Shown: one piece after another, positions 19,034-26,818 of the stretch
Position numbering within the stretch: the first letter of the stretch is position 1
Layout of the letters: each line of letters starts with the position of its first letter
NCBI RefSeq assembly: GCF_030053415.1
Contig: NZ_JASGBJ010000003.1
Coordinates: 186,001-250,000, forward strand
From: Marinobacter sp. CHS3-4
GTDB taxonomy: Bacteria; Pseudomonadota; Gammaproteobacteria; Pseudomonadales; Oleiphilaceae
DNA length: 64,000 bases
Direction of reading: 5' to 3'
Notes under the pieces: generated by a model
Seen by the model: only the letters and a program-made list of their open reading frames with translations
Told to the model about the DNA's origin: nothing
Databases searched by the model: none
Position numbers and translations under genes: made by a program

Positions 19034-19330
19034 TTGTCTTGAATTCCTTCTGCCGGGCCCAAAGTAGAACGGTGATTCAATCGTTGCGTTCTTCGGTACT
19101 ATAAGCGAAATGATCTGTAACGCAATGACCGAAAACGACGAATGTCAGTGAAATCCGAGGGGGTAACCGGCTCCCATTTGCTTCACATTTGCCAGAGCAT
19201 TCGCGTAAAGTAATAAACATTAGATCGTGTTCAACGATGGCTTGCCATCGGCAACGCCAGTCTTGAAACTGACTCAACTGCGCTGTTCGAACGGCTTGAT
19301 AGCCATCAGCGCACTAACCGGGAAGAGAAC
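19034..19330. promoter_or_regulatory. Divergent ppx/trxA intergenic region
   Basis: This 297-nt stretch has no convincing gene. A possible trxA promoter is TTGCCA at 19189-19194 with TAATAA at 19211-19216 (16-nt spacer), giving a leader of about 100 nt. That leader contains a small hairpin, CGATGG-CTTG-CCATCG at 19235-19250. A few codons could be read on the minus strand, but none has a good ribosome site. Confidence 0.35.
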
Positions 19331-19657
19331 ATGAGCGGAAATATTGTAAACGTAACCGACGCGTCCTTTGAGCAGGACGTACTTCAGTCAGACGTACCTG
19401 TGCTGGTTGATTACTGGGCAGAGTGGTGCGGTCCCTGCAAGATGATTGCACCGGTTCTTGAGGAAATGGCGGAAGAGTACGAAGGCAAGTTGAAAGTCTG
19501 CAAACTCAACATTGATGAGAATGAGCAGACGCCGCCCAAGTTCAACATTCGGGGTATTCCGACCCTGATGCTGTTCAAGAACGGCAATGTGGACGCGACA
19601 AAAGTTGGCGCCCTGTCCAAGTCACAGCTGGCCGCTTTCCTGGACAGCAATCTCTGA
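19331..19657 (+). CDS. trxA: Thioredoxin 1
   Basis: A 108-residue cytosolic dithiol reductant for ribonucleotide reductase, methionine sulfoxide reductase and others. The active site is WCGPC (Cys33, Cys36) in [16 protein letters not shown], with the conserved cis-Pro segment RGIPTLMLF. Length and lack of a signal peptide match TrxA. GGGAAGAG precedes ATG 19331. A terminator follows directly. In E. coli and Pseudomonas rho lies next to trxA; here four molybdopterin genes on the other strand lie between. Confidence 0.96.
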   Translation: MSGNIVNVTDASFEQDVLQSDVPVLVDYWAEWCGPCKMIAPVLEEMAEEYEGKLKVCKLNIDENEQTPPKFNIRGIPTLMLFKNGNVDATKVGALSKSQLAAFLDSNL

Positions 19658-19677
19658 TTGTTGGCCCGCAGACAAAG

Positions 19678-19710
19678 ACCGCCCCTGGGTTGATGCTCAC
19701 GGGCGGTTTT
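19678..19710 (+). terminator. Rho-independent terminator after trxA
   Basis: The arms ACCGCCC (19678-19684) and GGGCGGT (19701-19707) are followed by a T-run. It lies 20 nt after the trxA stop and 18 nt before the convergent moaE stop. Confidence 0.85.
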
Positions 19711-19724
19711 TTATTGGCTTCTTG

Positions 19725-20177
19725 CTAGTTCTGATCCCAACCCTGGCTACGTTCCAGGTCAGAAGTTTTCTGTTCCACCCACTGCGCGCCTTGCTCGGTG
19801 ATTTCTTTCTTCCAGAAGGGTGCGGTTGTCTTCAGGGCATCCATGATGAATTCACAGGCTGCAAAGGCATCCCCGCGGTGAGCGCTGGCAACACCCACAA
19901 ATACGATCTGTTCCTGCAATGCCAGAGAGCCCACACGGTGAATGACACGCGCTGCCCGAATGTCCCATCGTTCAGACGCCTGATCCATCAATTGCTGAAT
20001 GACCCCCTCGGTCATGCCAGGATAATGCTCGAGAAATAGCCCCGTGACGCCGGTCTGGTCACCGCTGGCGCGGACCAGACCGGTGAAGGTTGCAACAGCG
20101 CCGGTGTCTGAGCCGCTGTTACGCAAAGCCTGATATTCGGCGGCCGGGTCGAAGTCGTCAGTCTGAATGGAAATCAC
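19725..20177 (-). CDS. moaE: Molybdopterin synthase catalytic subunit MoaE
   Basis: Large subunit of molybdopterin synthase, which adds the two dithiolene sulfurs to precursor Z using MoaD thiocarboxylate. The 150 residues show FTGLVR, LEHYPGM, VHRxG-like IHRVGSL, VGVASAHRGDAF and the catalytic lysines Lys116 and Lys123 in LKTTAPFWKKE. The start is GTG 20177. moaD ends 1 nt upstream, so the two are tightly coupled. It is the last gene of the minus-strand moaB-moeA-moaD-moaE unit. Confidence 0.93.
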   Translation of the reverse strand: MISIQTDDFDPAAEYQALRNSGSDTGAVATFTGLVRASGDQTGVTGLFLEHYPGMTEGVIQQLMDQASERWDIRAARVIHRVGSLALQEQIVFVGVASAHRGDAFAACEFIMDALKTTAPFWKKEITEQGAQWVEQKTSDLERSQGWDQN

Positions 20178-20178
20178 A

Positions 20179-20448
20179 TCAGCCTCCCGTCACTGGCGGG
20201 AAGAAGGCTACTTCATCGCCGGCACCGACGGCGGTACTTTCTTTGGCCATAGTCTGGTTTACCGCAATCATCACCGGCTGGCTGCCTTTCAGCTGGGTCC
20301 AAGCACCGCCGCGGCTGGCCAGCTGCTCAAGAATCCTACCTGCGGTAAGATCCGCTTCGGTGGGCAGCGTCAGCTCTTCGACGCCCAACTCCTCGCGAAG
20401 CCGCGCAAAGAATCGGACGGTCAGTGGTTTGGCCTCTGGTTCAGTCAT
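20179..20448 (-). CDS. moaD: Molybdopterin synthase sulfur carrier MoaD
   Basis: An 89-residue ubiquitin-fold protein with the C-terminal Gly-Gly (FFPPVTGG) needed for adenylation and thiocarboxylation. VRFFARLREELG at the start is the usual MoaD opening. It lies between moeA (2 nt gap) and moaE (1 nt gap). Confidence 0.93.
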   Translation of the reverse strand: MTEPEAKPLTVRFFARLREELGVEELTLPTEADLTAGRILEQLASRGGAWTQLKGSQPVMIAVNQTMAKESTAVGAGDEVAFFPPVTGG

Positions 20449-20450
20449 TG

Positions 20451-21665
20451 TTACCTCAACAGCTCTTCAAACGAAAAATAGGTGACCGTGTCGCCTTCCT
20501 CAACGGTTGAGTTTTCTGGCACTACGGCCAACCCGTCAGCCCAGCAGGTCGCGCTTAAAACCCCGGAATTCTGGTTAGGATAGGCTTCAAGAACCGGCTC
20601 TGCACCGTTTTGACCGCGCCGCACCCGCAGAAATTCCCGCCGAACCGACGGTCGACCAACCCGAAAACCTGCCGCTATCCGATCACCGGTGTACCTGAGC
20701 TTCTGTTGTCCTTCAAGACGACGAATGACCGGCATGCCGACCATCAGGAACGTGACCAGAACCGAAGCGGGGTTGCCGGGCAGGCCCAGCATGAGTGTGC
20801 CATCAATGTGGCCGAAGGCCAGCGGTTTGCCGGGTTTGATGGCCAGGCGCCAGAGCGCCAGCGATCCCTTATCTTCCATCACGGCGCGCACATGATCTTC
20901 TTCGCCCACGGACACGCCACCGGTGGTGATGATCAGATCTGCGTGTCTGGCGGCATCTTCCAGTGCCTGTCGAGTCGTTTCGCGCTTGTCCTTGAGCGTG
21001 TCGCTTTTTACAAGCTCGCAACCGGCTTCGGTCAGCAGGCCTGCCAGCATGAACCGATTGGTATTGTAGATTTGCCCAGGCCCCAAAGACTGGCCCGGTT
21101 CCACCAGTTCATCGCCGGTACTGAACACAGCCACTCTGATTTTTGGGGTGACCTCAACCTGGGCCAGGCCTATCGACGCCAACAGGCCCATTTCCTGGGG
21201 CCGTATGCGGGTGCCAGCCGCCAGAGCGAGATCGCCGCGCAATAGATCTTGCCCCCTGCGGCGAATGTTCTGGCCTTCGGTGACCTCGGCAGTAACCACC
21301 AGCTGTCCGTCCTGCAGTTCGGTGTTTTCCTGCATTACCACAGAGTCGGCGCCGGAAGGGATTTCGGAGCCGGTAAAGATCCGAGCGGCTGTTCCAGGTT
21401 CCAGAGCCGAAGGCGCTGCACCTGCCGGGATGCGGTTGGAAATCGGCAGAGCCTTTCCGGCGGCCAGGTCGGCGGACCGAACTGCGTAACCATCCACGGC
21501 ACTGTTGTCAGCCGGTGGCACGTCGGCAGGAACTCGATAATCCCTGGCCAGGACCCGGCCCAGAGTAGTCATCAGGTCGACCGTTTCAGAGGTGTCAGGC
21601 TCTGGAACCCGATCCAGTAATTGTTTCAGCGCTTCTTCCAGCGAGGTCAGTGGTGCATCAGCCAT
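20451..21665 (-). CDS. moeA: Molybdopterin molybdenumtransferase MoeA
   Basis: Inserts molybdate into adenylated molybdopterin. The 404 residues carry the MoeA domains: DNSAVDGYAVR near residue 53, GxxxARIFTGSEIPSGADSVVMQEN, then VFSTGDEL and TTGGVSVGEEDHV of the MPT-binding domain, and GLPGNPAS. The C-terminal domain is complete. Its start overlaps the end of moaB by 8 nt, an operon sign. Confidence 0.95.
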   Translation of the reverse strand: MADAPLTSLEEALKQLLDRVPEPDTSETVDLMTTLGRVLARDYRVPADVPPADNSAVDGYAVRSADLAAGKALPISNRIPAGAAPSALEPGTAARIFTGSEIPSGADSVVMQENTELQDGQLVVTAEVTEGQNIRRRGQDLLRGDLALAAGTRIRPQEMGLLASIGLAQVEVTPKIRVAVFSTGDELVEPGQSLGPGQIYNTNRFMLAGLLTEAGCELVKSDTLKDKRETTRQALEDAARHADLIITTGGVSVGEEDHVRAVMEDKGSLALWRLAIKPGKPLAFGHIDGTLMLGLPGNPASVLVTFLMVGMPVIRRLEGQQKLRYTGDRIAAGFRVGRPSVRREFLRVRRGQNGAEPVLEAYPNQNSGVLSATCWADGLAVVPENSTVEEGDTVTYFSFEELLR

Positions 21666-22215
21666 GATCGCCTACCTTCTGGTGCAGGCGTTCGACCGGT
21701 TTGTGTGGTTTACGCAGCACGAGGCCCGCAAAATTGCAGGGCTGGTGGCGGCTGTCCAACTGTTCGAGAAGAATGCCTTCCCAGCCGGTGCGGCAAGCGC
21801 CCGTGGATCCCGGCAGGCAGAAAATAACGGTGTGATTGGATAAGCCGCCAAACGCTCGGGATTGAATCGTGGACGAGCCGACATCGTCGACCGATAGGCG
21901 CCGGAACTCCTGGCCAAATCCCTCAATGGATTTGTCGAACAGCGGGATCACTGCTTCAGGCGTGCTGTCTCGTTCACTGAAGCCGGTGCCGCCCGTGATC
22001 AGCACTACATGCACCTCAGGCTCTGCCACCCATCCGGCAACCAGAGCACGAATCAGATAAATATCGTCCGGCAGGATGCGACGGGCGACAATCCGGTGCC
22101 CGGCCGCCAGCGACTGGTCTTCCAGGTATTGCCCGGAGGTATCCTGATCCGGCCCCCGGCTGTCTGAAACGGTGAGTAGTGCGATATTCAGTGGCTTCAG
22201 AGTTGCGCCGCCCAT
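21658..22215 (-). CDS. moaB: Molybdenum cofactor protein MoaB
   Basis: A 185-residue MoCF-fold protein, probably the adenylyltransferase-like or accessory step before MoeA. It shows LLTVSDSR near the start and the MPT-binding signature ITGGTGFSERDSTPEAV, followed by FCLPGSTGACRTGWEGIL. It is the first gene of the minus-strand unit, and moaA and moaC are absent here. MogA is an alternative name, but the sequence and length fit MoaB better. Confidence 0.9.
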   Translation of the reverse strand: MGGATLKPLNIALLTVSDSRGPDQDTSGQYLEDQSLAAGHRIVARRILPDDIYLIRALVAGWVAEPEVHVVLITGGTGFSERDSTPEAVIPLFDKSIEGFGQEFRRLSVDDVGSSTIQSRAFGGLSNHTVIFCLPGSTGACRTGWEGILLEQLDSRHQPCNFAGLVLRKPHKPVERLHQKVGDHG

Positions 22216-22345
22216 GCTTGGCTCCGTTGGTTTGTTGATTGTTTAACGTCGAGTATATCAGGGGGGCACAGGGTTAGGTGTGCTGGTTTTTTGGGCAAAT
22301 TTGCCGCTGATTGAGTCGGTGTGTTGGAAAAGTGCACAACTTCTC

Positions 22346-22375
22346 TTGACATTGATGCTGAAGGTAGCTGATGAT
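22346..22375 (+). promoter_or_regulatory. Sigma-70 promoter for rho
   Basis: A perfect -35 TTGACA (22346-22351) is followed by GATGAT (22370-22375) at 18-nt spacing. Transcription would begin near 22382, leaving an untranslated leader of about 175 nt. Confidence 0.55.
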
Positions 22376-22381
22376 CGCTGT

Positions 22382-22558
22382 TGCCCGGCGACGGTTGTTC
22401 TTCCTGCTCTCTGGCCTCGATTATTTTCCGGAATCCATCTTCACCGGTTGCTCCATTTGGCCAGCACCTAGTTCAAGCGTGTACCCGATCAATCCGTTCA
22501 GGGGCATTCCTATCATTCCAATGATCGTTTACTTCCATTCCTGACAATCTAATAACCT
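22382..22558 (+). promoter_or_regulatory. C-rich rho leader, probable autoregulatory region
   Basis: The 343-nt gap between moaB and rho has no credible gene. Its last part is rich in C and poor in G: by hand count about 50 C to 26 G over 162 nt, with very few G in the final 50 nt. This is the composition of a Rho-utilisation site. In E. coli, Rho limits its own synthesis by terminating within its leader. Confidence 0.5.
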
Positions 22559-23821
22559 ATGAATCTTACTGAACTCAAGCAGAAATCCGTGCCCGAATTG
22601 CTCGATATCGCGCAAGAAATGGGCCTCGATAACCTGGCTCGTTCGCGCAAGCAGGATGTCATTTTCACCATCCTGAAAAGGCACGCCAAAAGCGGTGAAG
22701 ACATCTACGGCGATGGCGTTCTGGAGATCCTGCAGGACGGCTTCGGCTTTTTGCGTTCTGCCGATGCCTCCTATCTCGCCGGTCCGGACGATATCTACGT
22801 GTCGCCTAGCCAGATCCGGCGTTTCAACCTTCGCACCGGTGATACGGTAGCGGGTAAAATCCGGCCGCCCAAAGATGGCGAGCGGTATTTTGCGCTCCTG
22901 AAGGTTAACGAGATCAATTTCGACAAACCGGATAATGCTCGCAGCAAGATTCTGTTTGAAAACCTGACCCCGCTGTTTCCGGAAGAGCGGCTGATGCTCG
23001 AAGCGGGTAACGGCAGCACGGAAGACCTTTCGTCTCGTGTTCTGGACCTGGTCGCGCCAATTGGTAAAGGCCAGCGTGGCCTGATCGTGTCGCCACCCAA
23101 AGCGGGTAAGACGCTGCTGATGCAGGGCATTGCCCAGTCCATCACGCGAAACAACCCGGAATGTCACGTGATGGTGCTGCTCATCGACGAGCGCCCGGAA
23201 GAAGTGACTGAGATGCAGCGTACCGTTCGTGGTGAGGTCATCGCTTCCACCTTCGACGAGCCTCCGGCCCGTCACGTTCAGGTGGCTGAGATGGTGATCG
23301 AGAAGGCCAAGCGTCTGGTTGAGCACAAAAAAGACGTAGTCATCCTGCTGGACTCCATCACCCGTCTGGCACGCGCTTACAACACTGTGATTCCGTCCTC
23401 GGGCAAGGTACTCACCGGTGGTGTGGATGCCCATGCACTTGAGAAGCCAAAGCGGTTCTTTGGTGCGGCCCGTAACGTGGAAGAGGGCGGAAGCCTGACA
23501 ATTCTGGCGACGGCCCTGGTTAATACCGGTTCCAAGATGGACGAGGTTATCTACGAAGAGTTCAAGGGTACCGGTAACATGGAGATCCATCTGGATCGCA
23601 AGATTGCGGAGAAGCGGACTTATCCCGCGATCAATATCCGCAGCTCTGGCACCCGCCGCGAGGATTTGCTGATGAGCGAAGCGGATATCCAGCGAGTCTG
23701 GATTCTGCGTAAGCTCTTGCACTCCATGGAAGATGACACCGCAGCGATCGAATTCCTGCTGGATAAGCTTCGTGAGACCAAGACCAACGACGAGTTCTTC
23801 CAGTCGATGAAGCGCCGCTGA
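22559..23821 (+). CDS. rho: Transcription termination factor Rho
   Basis: A hexameric RNA-dependent ATPase that ends transcription of untranslated RNA. The 420 residues align with E. coli Rho (419). The N-terminal domain has the RNA-binding GFGFLR (61-66) and [13 protein letters not shown]. The ATPase domain has Walker A SPPKAGKT (178-185), [13 protein letters not shown], the Walker B-like [16 protein letters not shown] and the Q/R loops around [15 protein letters not shown]. It has no acidic insert of the actinobacterial type. The ribosome site before ATG 22559 is weak. Confidence 0.97.
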   Translation: MNLTELKQKSVPELLDIAQEMGLDNLARSRKQDVIFTILKRHAKSGEDIYGDGVLEILQDGFGFLRSADASYLAGPDDIYVSPSQIRRFNLRTGDTVAGKIRPPKDGERYFALLKVNEINFDKPDNARSKILFENLTPLFPEERLMLEAGNGSTEDLSSRVLDLVAPIGKGQRGLIVSPPKAGKTLLMQGIAQSITRNNPECHVMVLLIDERPEEVTEMQRTVRGEVIASTFDEPPARHVQVAEMVIEKAKRLVEHKKDVVILLDSITRLARAYNTVIPSSGKVLTGGVDAHALEKPKRFFGAARNVEEGGSLTILATALVNTGSKMDEVIYEEFKGTGNMEIHLDRKIAEKRTYPAINIRSSGTRREDLLMSEADIQRVWILRKLLHSMEDDTAAIEFLLDKLRETKTNDEFFQSMKRR

Positions 23822-23874
23822 GGTTTTGCGTGTAGTGCTGGCCTTCTTGGCGCTTGATGCCAGCGGGGGTCGCA

Positions 23875-23976
23875 CTGCCGGGGATCGACTCCCCAGACAC
23901 GCTACAAGCACGTCCCTGTGCGCTCGGCTTCGGCCATCCCTGGCCGAAGACGGTCTGGGGAGCCGATCCCCGGCAG
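23875..23976 (-). repeat. Palindromic element A (TwoAYGGAY-like), minus orientation
   Basis: Two 24-nt arms (23875-23898 and 23953-23976) pair with one mismatch. Between them are two small hairpins: GCAC/GTGC around a 6-nt loop (23908-23921), and CTTCGGCC/GGCCGAAG around a 6-nt loop (23928-23949). On the minus strand the loops read AGGGAC and AGGGAT. The layout is the same as in element B at 24024-24134 when read on the opposite strand. It begins 53 nt after the rho stop codon and is not followed directly by a T-run, so it is not a standard terminator. Confidence 0.75.
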
Positions 23977-24023
23977 CGCTGATCTGACTTTTTCCGCGCG
24001 CGTAGGTTTAACTCGTGATTGAA

Positions 24024-24134
24024 GAACGGGGTGGCGGACGCTTTTCCCAGACCCTCATTTGCCAAGGATGGCAAATGGGAGCCCCCACGGATGGGTTCAC
24101 GGCGTGTCTGGGAAAAGCGTCCGTCATCCCGTTC
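24024..24134 (+). repeat. Palindromic element B (TwoAYGGAY-like), plus orientation
   Basis: Two 29-nt arms (24024-24052 and 24106-24134) pair with two mismatches. Inside are a hairpin ATTTGCC/GGCAAAT with loop AAGGAT (24057-24076) and a second with CCC/GGG closing the loop ACGGAT (24084-24095). Both loops fit ANGGAY, like those of the TwoAYGGAY motif. Element B ends 32 nt before the ubiD start codon and would be in its 5' leader. Short conserved strings shared with element A include CCCAGACC and GCGTGTCTGGG. Confidence 0.75.
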
Positions 24135-24166
24135 TAGCACCAAGCCAGACCAAGCCGGAGTCAGAG

Positions 24167-25654
24167 ATGAAATACAACGACCTGCGCGACTTCATGGACC
24201 AGTTGGAGAAACTGGGCGAGCTGAAGCGAATCAGCGTTGAAGTCGATCCCTATCTGGAAATGACCGAGATCTGCGACCGCACGTTGCGCGCAGGCGGTCC
24301 CGCGTTGTTGTTCGAGAATCCGAAGGGCCATGATATGCCGGTGCTGGCGAATCTGTTTGGCACGCCCAAACGGGTGGCGCTGGGCATGGGCCACGAGAGC
24401 GTGACGGCGCTTCGCGACATCGGCAAGTTGCTGGCTTTTCTGAAAGAACCTGACCCCCCCAAAGGTTTTAAAGACGCGATAGAGAAGTTCCCAATCTTTC
24501 GGAAGGTCATGAAGATGAGCCCGAAAGTGTTGCGTTCTGCGCCGTGCCAGGAAGTGGTGTATGAAAAAGACGAGGTGAACCTTCACCGGATTCCGATTCA
24601 GCACTGCTGGCCGGGGGATGCCGGGCCACTGGTCACCTGGCCGTTGGTGATCACCCGTGGGCCGAACAAAGAACGTCAAAATCTGGGGATCTATCGCCAG
24701 CAGTTGATCGGCCGCAATCGACTGATTATGCGTTGGCTCAGTCATCGTGGTGGGGCGCTGGATTTTCAGGAGTTTCAGAAACAGAATCCGGGCGAACCCT
24801 ACCCGGTTGCGGTGGCACTGGGCGCGGATCCGGCGACGATTCTGGGTGCGGTGACGCCAGTTCCAGATGCGCTGTCTGAGTATGCGTTTGCTGGCTTGCT
24901 TCGCGGAAGTCGTACTGAGCTGGTGCAGTGTGCTCTGAGTGATCTGCAGGTGCCGGCGAGTGCCGAGATTGTGCTTGAGGGCTTTATCTATCCGGACGAC
25001 ACTGCTCCGGAAGGCCCGTTTGGCGACCACACCGGCTATTACAACGAAGTGGATCATTTTCCGGTGTTCACTGTTGAAAGGATGACCCATCGCAAACATC
25101 CGATCTACCACAGCACTTATACGGGGCGTCCGCCCGATGAGCCGGCGATTCTGGGGGTGGCGCTGAACGAGGTGTTTATCCCGATCCTGCAAAAGCAGTT
25201 TCCAGAGATCGTGGATTTCTATCTGCCCCCGGAAGGCTGCTCCTATCGCATGGCAGTGGTGACCATGAAGAAACAATACCCCGGCCATGCCAAGCGTGTG
25301 ATGATGGGTGTATGGTCTTTTCTGCGACAGTTCATGTATACCAAGTTCGTGATAGTGACCGATGACGACGTCGACGCCCGCAACTGGGAAGACGTGATCT
25401 GGGCTATGACCACGCGCATGGACCCTACCCGGGACACCACGCTGGTCGATAACACCCCGATCGACTACCTGGACTTCGCTTCGCCGGTATCCGGTCTGGG
25501 GTCAAAAATGGGTATGGATGCCACCAGCAAGTGGCCGGGCGAGACCGATCGTGAGTGGGGTACGGCCATTTCGATGACCGACGACGTCAAGCAACGAGTG
25601 GACGAGCTCTGGGACAAGCTGGGGCTTGAACTTCCCGGGCGCCGCCCCGAGTGA
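24167..25654 (+). CDS. ubiD: 4-hydroxy-3-polyprenylbenzoate decarboxylase UbiD
   Basis: Decarboxylates the polyprenyl-hydroxybenzoate intermediate of ubiquinone synthesis using prenylated FMN made by UbiX. The 495 residues align end to end with E. coli UbiD (497): [20 protein letters not shown] at the start, [33 protein letters not shown] (with the active-site Glu) and [16 protein letters not shown] use ATG 24167 because it matches the family start; an upstream in-frame extension runs into palindromic element B and is not protein-like. The next gene begins 1 nt after its stop. Confidence 0.96.
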   Translation: MKYNDLRDFMDQLEKLGELKRISVEVDPYLEMTEICDRTLRAGGPALLFENPKGHDMPVLANLFGTPKRVALGMGHESVTALRDIGKLLAFLKEPDPPKGFKDAIEKFPIFRKVMKMSPKVLRSAPCQEVVYEKDEVNLHRIPIQHCWPGDAGPLVTWPLVITRGPNKERQNLGIYRQQLIGRNRLIMRWLSHRGGALDFQEFQKQNPGEPYPVAVALGADPATILGAVTPVPDALSEYAFAGLLRGSRTELVQCALSDLQVPASAEIVLEGFIYPDDTAPEGPFGDHTGYYNEVDHFPVFTVERMTHRKHPIYHSTYTGRPPDEPAILGVALNEVFIPILQKQFPEIVDFYLPPEGCSYRMAVVTMKKQYPGHAKRVMMGVWSFLRQFMYTKFVIVTDDDVDARNWEDVIWAMTTRMDPTRDTTLVDNTPIDYLDFASPVSGLGSKMGMDATSKWPGETDREWGTAISMTDDVKQRVDELWDKLGLELPGRRPE

Positions 25655-25655
25655 T

Positions 25656-26660
25656 ATGAGCAGCGGTAAGCCGCGTATTACTCTTTGGCCGGCGGCGCTG
25701 TCGTTTAAAGCAGACGCGAATCAAAACCTGCTGGATGCAGCCGAGCGGTCCGGCATCGCCGTTCCGGCGGCCTGTCGCAACGGGGTGTGCGAATTGTGCG
25801 AGGCTCGCCTGATCAGCGGCGGAGCCCTGAACACCCGCAATCAACAACTCATTCCGGTCACCGGGCGTTTGATGATGTGTCGAACCCTCGCGTTCAGTGA
25901 CCTAGAACTGGAGACAACGGCCGTTATGGCATCTGGAAACAACCCGCCCCGCGAGTTTCAGGCACAGGTGGTGGACGTACGGTCTATCAGCCACGACGTT
26001 TATCGGGTCGAGCTGAAACTGCCTCGCCGCCGTGAACTGTCGTTCCATGCCGGGCAATACCTGTCCGTGAACCTGCCGGACGCCGATCCATGCTATTTCT
26101 CCATCGCCAGCAGCCCTAACGCCGAGCTGATTGAGTTACACATTCAGGCCACCCCGGAGTGGGTCTCTGCCCAGAAAGTCATCGACGCCCTGACCTCCGG
26201 CGGCGAAGTGACGGTGGAACTGCCTAACGGCCGCGCCTGCCTGGCCTCTGCCCCGGACAAACCCTTGCTCCTGGTCGCCGCCGGCACCGGCTTTGCCCAG
26301 ATGAAGAGCCTGGTGGATTACCTGCGTGAAACCGACTACGCCCAGCCGGCCAAGCTTTATTGGGGCGTGCGCCGAAAGGAAGATCTGTATCTGAATTCCC
26401 TGGCCAAGGAATGGGAAGGAGAGTGGGCGCCGTTCTCGTATCAGCCCGTGGTGGGTGACGACGAAGACAACGACTGGGCCGGTCACCACGATCAACTGGT
26501 CAACACCGTTCTGGCCTCAGGGGCTGACTGGAAAAACGTCGAAGTCCACGCTAGCGGCTCACCTACCATGGTGTACACCCTGATGGACGCCCTGATCGAG
26601 GCGGGTCTGCCCCAGAAAGCGTTCTTCTCAGACGTTCTGGAATACGCCCCAAGAACCTGA
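25656..26660 (+). CDS. 2Fe-2S ferredoxin/flavin reductase (Fre/AscD-like)
   Basis: A 334-residue cytosolic electron-transfer protein. An N-terminal plant-type ferredoxin domain has cluster ligands Cys40, Cys45, Cys48 and Cys75 (CRNGVCELC, then MMC). It is followed by an FAD-binding domain (HAGQYLSVN, YFSIASSP) and an NAD(P)-binding domain (LLVAAGTGFAQMKSLV). Homologues beside ubiD in pseudomonads are called NAD(P)H-flavin reductase or CDP-6-deoxy-3,4-glucoseen reductase. The 1-nt gap to ubiD suggests it could supply reduced flavin for the UbiX/UbiD route; that is inference. Confidence 0.85.
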   Translation: MSSGKPRITLWPAALSFKADANQNLLDAAERSGIAVPAACRNGVCELCEARLISGGALNTRNQQLIPVTGRLMMCRTLAFSDLELETTAVMASGNNPPREFQAQVVDVRSISHDVYRVELKLPRRRELSFHAGQYLSVNLPDADPCYFSIASSPNAELIELHIQATPEWVSAQKVIDALTSGGEVTVELPNGRACLASAPDKPLLLVAAGTGFAQMKSLVDYLRETDYAQPAKLYWGVRRKEDLYLNSLAKEWEGEWAPFSYQPVVGDDEDNDWAGHHDQLVNTVLASGADWKNVEVHASGSPTMVYTLMDALIEAGLPQKAFFSDVLEYAPRT

Positions 26661-26714
26661 TTTATACCTAGACACGTTCTCCAGCCTAGAGGGTAGTGTC
26701 CCAAGAGCCAGATC

Positions 26715-26807
26715 GGCGTGGAGCAGGTAGGTCTTTTCTGAAGGAAGAAAGGTGTCTGAGCGAAGCGAGTTCTTTTTCCGAAAGAAAAGACCTACCTGCT
26801 TCGCGCC
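26715..26807. repeat. Palindromic element C between flavin reductase gene and hemY
   Basis: Two 25-nt arms (26715-26739 and 26783-26807) pair with two mismatches; they include GCAGGTAGGTCTTTTCT and its complement. The 43-nt centre contains TGAGCGAAGCGAG and a T-rich stretch. It lacks the ANGGAY loops of elements A and B, so it is a different family. Its place between two convergent genes suits a shared termination or RNA-stability function. Confidence 0.7.
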
Positions 26808-26818
26808 AGACTCCGTAA

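Noticed and set aside
22529..23911. A 460-codon minus-strand open frame over rho
   Set aside because: rho on the plus strand is unmistakable, and the antisense translation shows no family features.
23875..23976. Element A as a standard terminator of rho
   Set aside because: There is no T-run directly after the stem, and the two inner hairpins are not part of a terminator.
24059..24166. N-terminal extension of UbiD by 36 codons
   Set aside because: The extension is encoded by palindromic element B and the family starts at the ATG at 24167.
23822..24166. CRISPR-like repeat array
   Set aside because: The repeats are two inverted-repeat elements in opposite orientation, with no regular direct repeats or spacers and no cas genes.
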